Positions 17,948 to 26,892 of a stretch of 64,000 nucleotides of DNA are shown here, piece by piece (the first letter of the stretch is position 1; the number at the start of each line of letters is the position of its first letter). The notes below the pieces were generated by a model, which did no database searches, had not been told where the DNA came from, and saw only the letters and a list, made by a program, of their open reading frames with translations. Origin of the DNA: Hydrogenophaga sp. SL48 (GTDB lineage Bacteria > Pseudomonadota > Gammaproteobacteria > Burkholderiales > Burkholderiaceae_C); the NCBI RefSeq assembly GCF_021729865.1, contig NZ_CP063400.1, forward strand, positions 2,046,001 through 2,110,000. Reading direction: 5' to 3'. The translations under genes and the position numbers were made by a program.

Positions 17948-20233
17948 TCATTTGCGCCTGACCACGCGCACGCCAGCCACATCACCCACCACCGCCATGG
18001 CCCGCGAGACCTGACGGGCATCGGTGACCTCAATCGTGAAGGTCATCCAGGCAATGCCTTTGACCGACTGCGTCTGCACACCGATCACGTTCATTTTCTC
18101 TCGCGCGAACACTTCGGAGATGTCCCTCAGCAAACCTTGTCTGTCCAGCGCCTCGACCGCCACATCGACCGGGTACACCGCTGCGTGGCCATCGCGGCCT
18201 GCGGGCGTCTGACCGCCCCATTGAACATCAATCACCCGATCGGGACTCTTTCGCTGCAAATGAGCAAAGTCACTGCAGTCACTTCGATGGATGCTCACGC
18301 CCTTGCCCCTTGTGACGAACCCCCGAATGTCGTCGGGCGGCGCCGGCTTGCAACATTTGGCCAGCTGGGTCATCAGGGAGTCCACGCCCACGACCAGCAC
18401 TCCGCCTCCGGTTGAACTGCTCGCCTTGCGGGGCTTCTTCAACCAAGGTGGCACCTCGTCGACCACGGCAGGTTCGCCGGGGCGCAGTTGCACCTCGATG
18501 GCTCGCAGTGACAACTCGTCCTTGCCCACTTGTTCGAACAGCTCCTGTGCCGAATTCAGGCCCATGGTGCTGGCCAGTTCATCAAAACGCAGCGCTGTGC
18601 GTCCCTCCCGCTGCAAGAGCTTTTCCACCGCCTCACGGCCACGCGCCACGGTCTCTTCCATGGCCAGGACGTTGAACCACGCGCGCACCTTGCTCTTGGC
18701 GCGGTGACTGACCAGAAAACCGAGTTCGGCATTCAGCCAGTCGCGTGAGGGGCCTCCGTCTTTGGTGGCAATGATCTCGACCGTCTGACCGTTCTGCAAC
18801 GGCGTGTTGAGCGTGACCATCACGCCGTCCACCCGGGCCCCGCGGCAACGGTGACCCAGGCTGGTATGAACCGAGTAGGCAAAATCCACAGGCGTCCCGC
18901 CTTGCGGCAGCTCGACGATTGCCGCATCGGGCGTGAGCACGTAGATGCGATCGTCGAACAGCCCCTGGGCCGTTCCGCTGAGATCGCGCTCCCAGGCCAA
19001 CAACTGGCGCAGCACAGCGATCTTGGCGTCGTATTCCGAGCTGGCCGATACACCGGCGTAGCCCTTGGCGCCCGCCTCCTTGTAGGCCCAGTGGGCCGCC
19101 ACGCCGTGCTCGGCGTGATCGTGCATGGCCTGCGTCCGGATCTGGATTTCAAACGCCCTGCCCTGCGCGTCGCGCACCACGGTGTGCAGCGACTGATAAC
19201 CATTGGGCTTGGGTTTGGCGATGTAGTCGTCAAACTCTTCAGGCACCGGGGTGAAATGAGCGTGCACCAGGGCCAGCACGCCATAGCAGTCGTTCTTCTC
19301 CGGCACCACCACGCGCAGCGCGCGGATGTCGAACACGCGGTCAAAGTCCAGTGACTTGCCACGCATTTTCTTGACGATGCTGTAAATGTGTTTGGGCCGT
19401 CCCTGCACCGAGGCCTGTATGCCCTGGCCCTGCAGGTCCTGCTCCAGCTGGGCTCGCACTTGCTCCACATGGACTTCTCGCTCGGCCCGCTTTTCATCCA
19501 GAAACCGCGCGACCTGCTTGTACGTCTCAGGCTCAAGGAAACGGAACGCCAGATCCTCCATTTCCCACTTGATCTGCCAGATGCCCAAACGGTTGGCCAA
19601 CGGCGCGAACACGTGCAGCGACTCGCTCGCGAGCGCCTGCCCTGGGTCCTCCTTGCAGGTGGCGAAATAGCGCAGGGTCTGCAGCCGAGAAGCCAGGCGC
19701 AACATGACCACCCGCAGATCGCGCGAGAACGCCAGCAGCATCTTGCGCACGTTCTCCGTCTGGCTCGCGGCCAGCTCGGACACCGGCGCCTTGGCCTGCG
19801 AAGTCAACGGCAACGCCGCTTCATGCGCAGCCTGGCGTTCCTCGTTCTTTTTGGCCAGCACCTCGGCCGACTTGATTCGCGCCTGCCGCTGCAGCTGCAC
19901 CAGCTTGGTCGTCTCCAGCGCCAGCGCGGCGTAGTTGTCACCAAACGCTTTGGCAATCACCTCTTGCGGCCGGTTCAGGTGCTGGCAGGCATAGACCAGG
20001 TAAGCGGCGGCCTGCATCGCCTCGGAGCCACCGATGTCCCTCAGCACCGCGGCCACGGCGTCGGCGTGAGCGAGGATGTTTTCACCCGTGTCGAGCTGCT
20101 CACAGGCCAGCAGCGGCTCGGCAAAGGCGCGCGCGCGCGCCAGGGCCTGGGCCTCGTGCGGCAGGCTGTCAGACGTGGCGGCCACAATGGCCGATGGCTG
20201 GGAAGGGGGAGCCACAGCAGCGCTGTACTTCAT
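17948..20233 (-). CDS. relA: GTP pyrophosphokinase (RelA-type (p)ppGpp synthetase)
   Basis: Makes the stringent-response alarmone (p)ppGpp on starved ribosomes. The 761 residues contain a pseudo-hydrolase region, a synthetase domain with RVFDIRALRVVV and GYQSLHTVV, a TGS domain and a C-terminal ACT domain. The region where SpoT-type enzymes have an HD metal pair reads YACQHL, so hydrolase activity is probably lost. The loop EFDDYIAKPKPNG carries the EXDD pattern of RelA rather than the RXKD of bifunctional enzymes. A separate spoT is expected elsewhere. Confidence 0.92.
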   Translation of the reverse strand: MKYSAAVAPPSQPSAIVAATSDSLPHEAQALARARAFAEPLLACEQLDTGENILAHADAVAAVLRDIGGSEAMQAAAYLVYACQHLNRPQEVIAKAFGDNYAALALETTKLVQLQRQARIKSAEVLAKKNEERQAAHEAALPLTSQAKAPVSELAASQTENVRKMLLAFSRDLRVVMLRLASRLQTLRYFATCKEDPGQALASESLHVFAPLANRLGIWQIKWEMEDLAFRFLEPETYKQVARFLDEKRAEREVHVEQVRAQLEQDLQGQGIQASVQGRPKHIYSIVKKMRGKSLDFDRVFDIRALRVVVPEKNDCYGVLALVHAHFTPVPEEFDDYIAKPKPNGYQSLHTVVRDAQGRAFEIQIRTQAMHDHAEHGVAAHWAYKEAGAKGYAGVSASSEYDAKIAVLRQLLAWERDLSGTAQGLFDDRIYVLTPDAAIVELPQGGTPVDFAYSVHTSLGHRCRGARVDGVMVTLNTPLQNGQTVEIIATKDGGPSRDWLNAELGFLVSHRAKSKVRAWFNVLAMEETVARGREAVEKLLQREGRTALRFDELASTMGLNSAQELFEQVGKDELSLRAIEVQLRPGEPAVVDEVPPWLKKPRKASSSTGGGVLVVGVDSLMTQLAKCCKPAPPDDIRGFVTRGKGVSIHRSDCSDFAHLQRKSPDRVIDVQWGGQTPAGRDGHAAVYPVDVAVEALDRQGLLRDISEVFAREKMNVIGVQTQSVKGIAWMTFTIEVTDARQVSRAMAVVGDVAGVRVVRRK

Positions 20234-20248
20234 GGCAATGGTTCGACG

Positions 20249-21184
20249 TCAAGCCGCCGCAAGAAAATCGCGCACGGCAGCGATCTGATCGGCGGCCACC
20301 AGGGTGGGCGCATGCCCCACGCCCGCGAACTCAACACATCGCGCGCGCGGTCCGCGCTCGGCCATGGCCCTCGCGGTGTCCTGGGTGAGCAGATCGGATT
20401 CGGCGCCACGCAGCAGCAAGGTGGGCGCGGTGATCGCGTCGTACAGCCCCCACAATGCGGCCTCCCCGTCCCGTACCGATTGCCTGGCGGCCGCCTGGTC
20501 GGTGGCGTCCGTCAGCGCCCTGAGCGGCAACGCAAGTCCCGGGTCGTAGTGCAGCCACCAGCGGCCATCCCGCTGCCGCAGCATGGGGAGCGTGAGCGCC
20601 AGCCATTGCTCGGGTGTGTGAGGGCCAAATCCGCTGGAAATGGCCGCCAGCTGGTCCGACGCCTCCTTTTCGCTGCCGAAGGAGGGGTTGAGGCCCAGGT
20701 AGGTGCCGATGCGCTGCAGCGCTTCCCACTGGATCACGGGGCCGACGTCGTTGAGCACCAGCCTGCGCAGACCCAAGGTCGGTTGGGCGGCGAGTGCCAT
20801 GCCGATCAGGCCTCCCATGCTGGTCCCCACCCAGTCGATCTGGACGTCGGGATCCTGTTCCCGCAAGTGCATGATCAAGGTGGCCATGTCCGCCACATAG
20901 GTACCCACCTGGTAGGCCATGGGATCGGCGAGCCAATCGCTGTGCCCTCGCCCAGCGACATCCACCGCGAGCACGCGCGCCTGGCTGGTCAGTTCACGGG
21001 CCAAGGTATCGAAGTCCCGCCCCTGGCGCGACAGACCATGCACACACAGCACCACCCGGTGGACGTCAGCGCCTGGGGCTGCGGGCCAATCCCAGTAGGC
21101 CATGCGGCGTGCGTTGCCGCCAGTGGCCAGAGGTCCGCCCACCGCAAGAAACCGAAGCTGGGGCATCTGACTGGAACCGCTCAT
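20249..21184 (-). CDS. Alpha/beta hydrolase, serine-nucleophile type
   Basis: Predicted cytoplasmic hydrolase or esterase of unknown substrate, 311 residues from ATG 21184. The oxyanion loop reads VHGLSRQG, the nucleophile elbow GTSMGG carries the catalytic serine, and a GAESDLL aspartate and a GVGHAP histidine complete the triad. The frame runs further upstream, but those starts cross the divergent bdhA promoter region. It is 15 bases upstream of relA on the same strand. PHB-derived oligomers are a conceivable substrate given bdhA next door; this is inference. Confidence 0.82.
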   Translation of the reverse strand: MSGSSQMPQLRFLAVGGPLATGGNARRMAYWDWPAAPGADVHRVVLCVHGLSRQGRDFDTLARELTSQARVLAVDVAGRGHSDWLADPMAYQVGTYVADMATLIMHLREQDPDVQIDWVGTSMGGLIGMALAAQPTLGLRRLVLNDVGPVIQWEALQRIGTYLGLNPSFGSEKEASDQLAAISSGFGPHTPEQWLALTLPMLRQRDGRWWLHYDPGLALPLRALTDATDQAAARQSVRDGEAALWGLYDAITAPTLLLRGAESDLLTQDTARAMAERGPRARCVEFAGVGHAPTLVAADQIAAVRDFLAAA

Positions 21185-21251
21185 CCCTTGTGACTCCGTG
21201 ATAATGACTCGCATGTGTTTGAACCTATCGTAATGGAACTGGAGATCTCTC

Positions 21252-22022
21252 ATGCTTGCCAACAAAACCGCCCTCGTCACCGGCTCCACCAGCGGCATCG
21301 GTCTGGGCATCGCCAAATCCCTCGCGCGCCAGGGCGCCAACATCTTGCTCAACGGTTTCGGTGACGTCGAAGGCCCGAAGGCCGAGATCGCAGCACTGGG
21401 GGTGAAGGTGGCTTACCACGGCGCTGACATGAGCAAGGCGGGGGACATCGAAGACATGATGGGCTTCGCTGCGGCACAGTTTGGACAGGTGGACATTCTG
21501 GTGAACAACGCGGGCATCCAGCACGTGGCGCGCATCGAGAGCTTTCCGATCGATCGCTGGGACGCGATCATCGCGATCAACCTCTCGAGCGCCTTCCACG
21601 CCACCCGCCTTGCATTGCCGGCCATGCAGGCCCGGAACTGGGGACGCATCATCAACGTGGCGTCGGTCCACGGCCTCGTGGGATCGGCGGAAAAGTCGGC
21701 GTATGTCGCGGCCAAGCACGGCGTGATTGGGCTGACCAAGGTGACGGCGCTGGAAAACGCCACCACCGGCGTCACCTGCAATGCCATCTGCCCCGGCTGG
21801 GTGCTCACGCCCCTGGTTCAGAAGCAGGTGGACGCCAAAGCGGCCGCCTTGGGCATCTCGAACGAAGACGCCAAGAAACAGTTGCTGGGTGAGAAAGAAC
21901 CCTCCATGCAGTTCACCACCCCCGAGGAACTGGGCGAGCTGGCCGTGTTCTTCTGTTCGCCGGCCGGCGCCAACGTGCGCGGGGTGGCCTGGAACATGGA
22001 CGGTGGCTGGGTCGCCCAATAA
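21252..22022 (+). CDS. bdhA: 3-hydroxybutyrate dehydrogenase
   Basis: NAD-dependent short-chain dehydrogenase that oxidises 3-hydroxybutyrate to acetoacetate in polyhydroxybutyrate breakdown. The 256 residues show the cofactor loop TGSTSGIG at 10-17, NNAGIQHV, catalytic S and YVAAK (SAYVAAKHG) and a CPGWVLTPLV segment characteristic of this subfamily. GGAG lies 7 bases before ATG 21252. A strong bidirectional terminator follows. It diverges from the alpha/beta hydrolase gene with a 67-base gap. Confidence 0.92.
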   Translation: MLANKTALVTGSTSGIGLGIAKSLARQGANILLNGFGDVEGPKAEIAALGVKVAYHGADMSKAGDIEDMMGFAAAQFGQVDILVNNAGIQHVARIESFPIDRWDAIIAINLSSAFHATRLALPAMQARNWGRIINVASVHGLVGSAEKSAYVAAKHGVIGLTKVTALENATTGVTCNAICPGWVLTPLVQKQVDAKAAALGISNEDAKKQLLGEKEPSMQFTTPEELGELAVFFCSPAGANVRGVAWNMDGGWVAQ

Positions 22023-22038
22023 ACGACTCACCGCCAGC

Positions 22039-22079
22039 CCCAACAAAAAAACCCGGCGCCGCCGGGTTTTTTTGTTGGG
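22039..22079. terminator. Bidirectional terminator between bdhA and SIMPL gene
   Basis: A perfect 19-bp inverted repeat (22039-22057 with 22061-22079) has a GC core CCCGGC/GCCGGG flanked by seven As on one side and seven Ts on the other. It can terminate both converging genes. Confidence 0.95.
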
Positions 22080-22092
22080 TGAACCGAATCGC

Positions 22093-22845
22093 TCAACGCA
22101 GCTGGATCGAACCCGACACCGTCACATTGACCTGGCTCTTGCCCGCCTCCACCGGCACGGGCGCGTCGGAGGCCATCGCCACATTGGCCCGAGCAGCCAT
22201 CGGGCGCGGGTACCCGGGACCACCACCTTGATCGGCCGAGCTGATGGACAGCTCACGCAGGCTGTAGCCCGAAAACCCGAAGCCCCTGGCCACCTCCACC
22301 GCCCGGGTCTTGAAGCGTTCGATCGCCAGAGCCTGCACATCGGACTCCAGCTTTTGCTGGGCCTCGCGCGACAGCGAGAAAGCCATGCTGCCCATGGTCA
22401 AAGTCTGGATGCTTCCCGCGGTGCTGCTGATGCGCACGAAATCCCGCCCCTCCAGAATCAGCTCGGTGCTGCCTTGCCAGCCATTGATCTTGCCGTTGCT
22501 GCCGTAACGCGGGTACAGGCCCAGCTGCCCCGTGCGAACCTCCAGCTGCTTCGGGGCCGCGGCCGACTTCGCCACCGTCAGCGCCGCATCCAGCGCCTGC
22601 TTGAGCTGGTTCTGCACCACGGCCGCATCGCTGCCTTCGCGGGTCGTGGTCAAGGTCATGCTCAACCAGTCTTGTGGCACATCCAGGAAACCGCTGGCCG
22701 CGATGTTCACCACGTTGACCGGCTCTTCAGGCTTGAGCTGCTGGGCACTGACGCCGGTGTGCAGAAACCATCCGGCGGCCAGAGCGAGCGGAACCAGCCA
22801 GCCTCGACCCATGTGTGTCGCCCCCGTCAAAAACAACCGGTTCAT
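22093..22845 (-). CDS. SIMPL (DUF541) domain secreted protein
   Basis: Exported protein of the SIMPL/DUF541 family, 250 residues. A signal peptide (hydrophobic stretch to about residue 33, then VSAQQ) precedes a domain starting VVNIAASGFLDVPQDWLSMTLT, the usual SIMPL opening, and ending with a GSIQL strand. Family members lie in the periplasm or envelope and their role is unclear. Its ATG overlaps the stop of the upstream small gene by four bases, so the two form one unit. Confidence 0.85.
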   Translation of the reverse strand: MNRLFLTGATHMGRGWLVPLALAAGWFLHTGVSAQQLKPEEPVNVVNIAASGFLDVPQDWLSMTLTTTREGSDAAVVQNQLKQALDAALTVAKSAAAPKQLEVRTGQLGLYPRYGSNGKINGWQGSTELILEGRDFVRISSTAGSIQTLTMGSMAFSLSREAQQKLESDVQALAIERFKTRAVEVARGFGFSGYSLRELSISSADQGGGPGYPRPMAARANVAMASDAPVPVEAGKSQVNVTVSGSIQLR

Positions 22846-23123
22846 TTGTTGCGCTCGGTGGGCAAGGTCTGGCTGCGCAACTGCTCGCGCAAGTGCTGGC
22901 GCTGCTCTGCACTGAGGCGGTAGGGCTTGCCAGCCAGTTCGCTGTCGCTCAATGGCTGGCGCAGTGCATCACGCAGTCGGTGTGGCTCACGCAGATCGGC
23001 TGAGTCGGCGGTCGGGGATGGCGCCACGGTCATGGCCTGAAGCGGGGGTTCACGGAGATCCAGCCCATGGGCCCACGTGGGAAGACCAAGAACCAGCGCG
23101 AGTACGGTATGTTGGGTTGTCAT
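22842..23123 (-). CDS. Small exported protein of unknown function
   Basis: A 93-residue protein from ATG 23123; the longer frame upstream is not needed. The first 20 residues (MTTQHTVLALVLGLPTWAHG) look like a signal peptide. The rest is polar and Arg/Gln-rich, with a C-terminal helix YRLSAEQRQHLREQLRSQ. I do not recognise a family. The ATGA overlap with the SIMPL gene suggests a joint envelope function; the divergent neighbour is ompR. Confidence 0.65.
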   Translation of the reverse strand: MTTQHTVLALVLGLPTWAHGLDLREPPLQAMTVAPSPTADSADLREPHRLRDALRQPLSDSELAGKPYRLSAEQRQHLREQLRSQTLPTERNK

Positions 23124-23194
23124 GAAAAGTTCGGAACACGGGACTGCTTCAGATTGTGGGCGGAGCGCATGGTAACGGTCCTGAGGCCTTGGGC

Positions 23195-23278
23195 AACATT
23201 TGTAACAGCCTGTCAAAAAAGCAAAAATCCAGCGCTGACAACCACTTGCCGCTGCCACAATCGAGTTTGTTACATTTT
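23195..23278 (+). promoter_or_regulatory. Possible OmpR-type sites upstream of ompR
   Basis: The AT-rich gap before ompR contains AACATTTGTAACA (23195-23207) and TTTGTTACATTTT (23266-23278). Both resemble the TTTGTAACA / GTTACA elements of OmpR operators and are spaced about 71 bases apart. They could mediate autoregulation. No convincing -10/-35 pair was found. Tentative. Confidence 0.3.
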
Positions 23279-23293
23279 CCGAGAGTTGTTGCC

Positions 23294-24025
23294 ATGACAC
23301 AAACTGCTGCCCGACCGAACAAGATTCTCGTTGTGGACGATGACGTCCGCATCCGCGATCTGCTGCGCCGCTACCTGATGCAGGAAGGTTTCGAGGTCAT
23401 GCTCGCTGAAGACGGCAAGGCATTGAACCGGGTATTGCAACGCGAGGCGGTCGACCTCATCGTGCTCGATCTGATGATGCCGGGCGAAGACGGCCTGTCG
23501 ATCTGCCGCCGCCTGCGCGCCAACGGTGACCGCACCCCCATCATCATGCTCACCGCCAAGAGCGAAGACGTCGACCGCATCGTGGGCCTGGAGGTGGGCG
23601 CCGACGACTACCTGGGCAAACCCTTCAACCCCCGCGAGTTGCTGGCCCGTGTGCATGCGGTGCTGCGCCGCCGGCCGCCGGCCGAGGTGCCCGGCGCGCC
23701 GTCCCAGGATGCCGAAGTGGTGAACTTCGGTCCGTTCGAGTTCGACCTCAGCCTGCGCACACTGCGCAAAGACAACGCCGACCTTCCGCTGACCACCGGT
23801 GAGTTTGCGATGCTCAAGGCACTGGTGCGCCATCCGCGACAGCCGCTGTCCCGCGAAAAGCTGGCACAGCTGGCCCGTGGCCGGGAGTTCGAACCCTTTG
23901 ACCGCAGCCTCGACGTGCAGGTCTCGCGCCTGCGCAAGCTGATTGAAGAGGACGCCGCTTCTCCACGCTACCTGCAGACGGTGTGGGGGGTGGGTTACGT
24001 GTTCGTTCCGGACGGCAACGCCTGA
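23294..24025 (+). CDS. ompR: OmpR-family response regulator
   Basis: Transcription regulator of a two-component system, 243 residues from ATG 23294. The receiver domain (about 10-125) has the acidic pocket D15-D17, phospho-acceptor D59 in LIVLDLMMPGEDG and the KPF lysine. The C-terminal winged helix ends with VSRLRKLIEE and YLQTVWGVGYVFVPDG. Sequence style and pairing with an EnvZ-like kinase support OmpR itself rather than another subgroup. Its stop shares one base with the kinase start. Confidence 0.9.
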   Translation: MTQTAARPNKILVVDDDVRIRDLLRRYLMQEGFEVMLAEDGKALNRVLQREAVDLIVLDLMMPGEDGLSICRRLRANGDRTPIIMLTAKSEDVDRIVGLEVGADDYLGKPFNPRELLARVHAVLRRRPPAEVPGAPSQDAEVVNFGPFEFDLSLRTLRKDNADLPLTTGEFAMLKALVRHPRQPLSREKLAQLARGREFEPFDRSLDVQVSRLRKLIEEDAASPRYLQTVWGVGYVFVPDGNA

Positions 24026-25434
24026 TGACCGAAGAGTCCCGCGTTCCGTCGTTCGAGACCGAGCCGGCGGCGCTGGAGACTGCCCCTGCGCCGCTGGAGA
24101 TGCGTCCACCGCGCGAAGTGAGCCTGTTCTGGCGCACCTTTTTTCTGCTGTCGCTGCTCCTGCTCGGGTGCTTTGTCGCCTGGCTGCAGACCTTCCGTGC
24201 GCTGGAGTTCGAGCCACGCACACTGCAGAGTGCACAGCAGTTGGCCTCGCTCGTCAATCTCAGCCGTGCCGCGCTGGTGCACTCGGACTCCATCGCCCGG
24301 GTGTCACTGGTCAAGACCATGGCCGACGAAGAGCAGGTGCGCATCGCACCCCGCGAGCCGGGTGATGTCTACCGCAGGTACGACGCCGATCCGCTCAGCC
24401 GCACGGTCAGCGCCCAGCTGAGCGCCCGGCTAGGCCCGGACACGGTGGTGGCGCGAGAGGTGAACGGCAAGGCAGGCCTCTGGATCGGGTTTTCGATCGA
24501 CAGCGACCCTTACTGGCTGCAGACCGATCCGTCGCGGGTCGAGCTGGTCACCGGCACCACCTGGCTGATCTGGCTGGGCACGGCGGCCCTGCTCTCGCTC
24601 ACCGGCGCCGCGCTGATCGCGCGCCTGATCAATCGTCCGCTGCAGAAGCTGTCTTTCGCCGCGAGCCGCGTGCGGGAGGGCGACTTCAATTCCAGCCAGC
24701 TCAATGAAGCGGTGGCGACCAGCGAGATCCGCCAGGTCAACATCGGGTTCAACCGCATGGCGCAGCGCCTCTCCAAGATCGAGCAGGACCGGGCCCTGAT
24801 GCTGGCCGGCATCTCCCACGACCTGCGCACACCGCTGGCCCGGCTGCGGCTGGAGACGGAAATGAGCGTGCACGACCTGCAGGCGCGCGAGCACATGGCG
24901 GCCGACATCGAACAGGTCAATGCCATCATCGACAAATTTCTCGACTACGCGCGGCCCGACCACCTGGAACCGCAGCGGGTGGACCTCAACGAGGTGATCG
25001 ACGCGGCGGTCTTTGCGCTGGGCAATGCACCGGATGTCGTGGTGCAGACCCGCATCCCGCCCGACACCATGGTGATGGGCGACGCGGTCGAGCTCAACCG
25101 CGTGTTCTCCAACCTGCTGGAGAATGCCTTGCGTTATGGCAAGAATCCGGTGACGGGTGTGGCCCACATTGAGGTCGGTGCCAAGGCCAAAGACGAGTGG
25201 GTGTTGGTCAAGTTGCGCGACCACGGCTCGGGGGTGAACCCCGACATGCTGGCGCAGTTGACGCAACCCTTCTTCCGTGGCGACGCTTCGCGCAGCTCCG
25301 CCACCGGCACCGGCCTCGGGCTGGCGATCGTGGAACGGGCGATTGCGCGCATGGGCGGCCGCTTTGCGTTGGCCAACAGCAGCTCGGGCGGGCTGGCCGC
25401 GCACATCAAACTGCCCATCGCGAAAAAAGGCTGA
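24025..25434 (+). CDS. envZ: EnvZ-like sensor histidine kinase
   Basis: Inner-membrane sensor kinase, 469 residues from ATG 24025 (TGATG junction with ompR). Order: a short cytoplasmic lead, a first membrane helix (LFWRTFFLLSLLLLGCF), a periplasmic sensor of about 130 residues, a second helix, HAMP, the H-box ISHDLRTPLARLRLE with the phospho-histidine, and an ATPase domain with N, G1 and G2 boxes (GTGLGLAIVERA). The osmotic or envelope signal is inferred from the family. Confidence 0.9.
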   Translation: MTEESRVPSFETEPAALETAPAPLEMRPPREVSLFWRTFFLLSLLLLGCFVAWLQTFRALEFEPRTLQSAQQLASLVNLSRAALVHSDSIARVSLVKTMADEEQVRIAPREPGDVYRRYDADPLSRTVSAQLSARLGPDTVVAREVNGKAGLWIGFSIDSDPYWLQTDPSRVELVTGTTWLIWLGTAALLSLTGAALIARLINRPLQKLSFAASRVREGDFNSSQLNEAVATSEIRQVNIGFNRMAQRLSKIEQDRALMLAGISHDLRTPLARLRLETEMSVHDLQAREHMAADIEQVNAIIDKFLDYARPDHLEPQRVDLNEVIDAAVFALGNAPDVVVQTRIPPDTMVMGDAVELNRVFSNLLENALRYGKNPVTGVAHIEVGAKAKDEWVLVKLRDHGSGVNPDMLAQLTQPFFRGDASRSSATGTGLGLAIVERAIARMGGRFALANSSSGGLAAHIKLPIAKKG

Positions 25435-25464
25435 CGGGCCGCCGCCGGCCTCAACGGCCCAGCC

Positions 25465-25962
25465 TCAAGCGGGTGCCTGGCGCACGAGCAGCGCCACCGC
25501 GCGGGCCTCCATCGAGAGGCTCTGCCCCACCGGCCCCAGTTTCTCTGCGGTCTTGGCTTTCACGTTCACCTGATCCACCGCCACCCCGAGCGCGGCGGCG
25601 ATGCGCTCGCACATGGCGGGAATGTGGGGCGCCAGCTTGGGCGCCTGGGCGATCACCGTGCTGTCCACGTTGCCGATCTCGAAGCCCGCCGCGCGCACGC
25701 GCCGCGCCACCTCCGCCAGCAGACGCCATGAATCGGAGCCCTTGAAGCGTTCGTCGGTGTCAGGAAAATGCCGACCAATGTCGCCGAGTGCCGCCGCGCC
25801 CAGCAGCGCGTCGGTGATGGCGTGCAACAGCACGTCGGCGTCCGAATGCCCGAGCAGGCCCAGGGTGTGCGGAATGGTCACGCCACCGATGATGAGCGGC
25901 CGACCGGGCACCAGAGCGTGCACGTCCCAGCCCTCACCGATGCGAAAGGGAATGGTGTTCAT
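25465..25962 (-). CDS. ispF: 2-C-methyl-D-erythritol 2,4-cyclodiphosphate synthase
   Basis: MEP-pathway enzyme that closes the cyclodiphosphate ring with release of CMP. The 165 residues start [17 protein letters not shown], with the metal-binding DVH, and contain [21 protein letters not shown], the family signature. ATG 25962 has GGAG 7 bases upstream. ispD precedes it with an 82-base spacer, longer than usual for this pair. Confidence 0.96.
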   Translation of the reverse strand: MNTIPFRIGEGWDVHALVPGRPLIIGGVTIPHTLGLLGHSDADVLLHAITDALLGAAALGDIGRHFPDTDERFKGSDSWRLLAEVARRVRAAGFEIGNVDSTVIAQAPKLAPHIPAMCERIAAALGVAVDQVNVKAKTAEKLGPVGQSLSMEARAVALLVRQAPA

Positions 25963-26044
25963 GAGCGCGCTCCGCGAGTCCACCCCAAGGAGCGCGACGC
26001 TCCCTCGGAGGACCGTGAACACACAAAGTGAAAAACGTGGGGGT

Positions 26045-26767
26045 TCAAGTTCGGTTCCTCAGGATGGCTTCCGCCAGGGCAAAGTCTTCCGGGTAGGTGA
26101 CCTTGAAGTTCTGTGCGCTGCCGGGCACCAGCAGCGGTTGCTGGCCCGCCAGTTCTATGGCACTGGCCTCGTCGGTCACGCCAGCGAAGCCATTGCCGGC
26201 CTGCGCGGCCAGCGCCGCCTGCAGGGCCCCGATGCGGAACATCTGAGGCGTCTGCGCCAGCCATTTGTCGGACCGGTCCACCGTCGCGGCCACGCGGCCC
26301 CCGGCTTCGGACTTGAGCGTGTCGGGCAGTTTGAGCGCCAGCAGGCCGCCCACCCGGTCGTCCGCGCAGGCGTCGATCAGCGCATCAACCTGCGCCGGGG
26401 TGACGAGACAACGCGCCGCGTCGTGCACCAGCACCCAGTCGCTCGCATCGGCGCCGCTGTCCAGCAAGGCCTGCAAACCGTTGAACACACTGGCCGCGCG
26501 CGAGCTGCCGCCCACCCGGGCGAGCTGGATGCGCGGGTCGTCCACGCTCAGGAAGCGGTCGCCCGCCGCCACCACCACCAGGCAGCGGTCGATGCGGTCA
26601 ACGGCTGTGAACGCCGCCAGTGTGTGCAGCACCATGGGCAGCCCGGCCAGCGGCTGGTATTGCTTGGGCTCGGCGGTGCCGGCGCGCGAACCCGTGCCGG
26701 CGCAGGGCAACAGGGCATGGCAACGGGGTGCCGGTTGGGGGGGCATTGGGCGAGGGATGTCGGTCAT
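26045..26767 (-). CDS. ispD: 2-C-methyl-D-erythritol 4-phosphate cytidylyltransferase
   Basis: MEP-pathway enzyme that joins CTP and methylerythritol phosphate. The 240 residues contain a nucleotidyltransferase loop, here [10 protein letters not shown]...EPKQYQPL, and [11 protein letters not shown] with the metal-binding aspartate. The N-terminal 15 residues are proline-rich and may not be functional. The start lies only 13 bases from a palindromic promoter element shared with mfd. Confidence 0.94.
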   Translation of the reverse strand: MTDIPRPMPPQPAPRCHALLPCAGTGSRAGTAEPKQYQPLAGLPMVLHTLAAFTAVDRIDRCLVVVAAGDRFLSVDDPRIQLARVGGSSRAASVFNGLQALLDSGADASDWVLVHDAARCLVTPAQVDALIDACADDRVGGLLALKLPDTLKSEAGGRVAATVDRSDKWLAQTPQMFRIGALQAALAAQAGNGFAGVTDEASAIELAGQQPLLVPGSAQNFKVTYPEDFALAEAILRNRT

Positions 26768-26779
26768 GGAAGTGAGCGC

Positions 26780-26789
26780 ATTCTAGAAT
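26780..26789. promoter_or_regulatory. Palindromic -10 element between ispD and mfd
   Basis: ATTCTAGAAT is a perfect 10-base palindrome in which both strands read TAGAAT, a good -10 hexamer. Divergent promoters here would give ispD an extremely short leader and mfd a leader of about 95 nt. No consensus -35 is seen on either side. Confidence 0.4.
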
Positions 26790-26799
26790 CAGGTCTTTC

Positions 26800-26829
26800 A
26801 CACCCCCCACCTCCTCAGGCGGGGGGTGT
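26800..26829 (+). other. Strong G/C hairpin in the mfd leader
   Basis: ACACCCCCC (26800-26808) pairs perfectly with GGGGGGTGT (26821-26829) around a 12-base loop, followed by TTGTC. If transcription starts at the TAGAAT element the hairpin forms at the very 5' end of mfd mRNA. It may protect the transcript; the following Ts are too few for an efficient terminator. Confidence 0.45.
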
Positions 26830-26892
26830 TTGTCATGGGAGGTTCGGGGCCGGTGGCCCTGTGCAGCCCCAACCGCGTCAGTGCAACCGCCC

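Noticed and set aside
17635..17961. 108-codon plus-strand ORF over tRNA-Val
   Set aside because: It reads through the tRNA and terminator on the opposite strand, a common annotation artefact.
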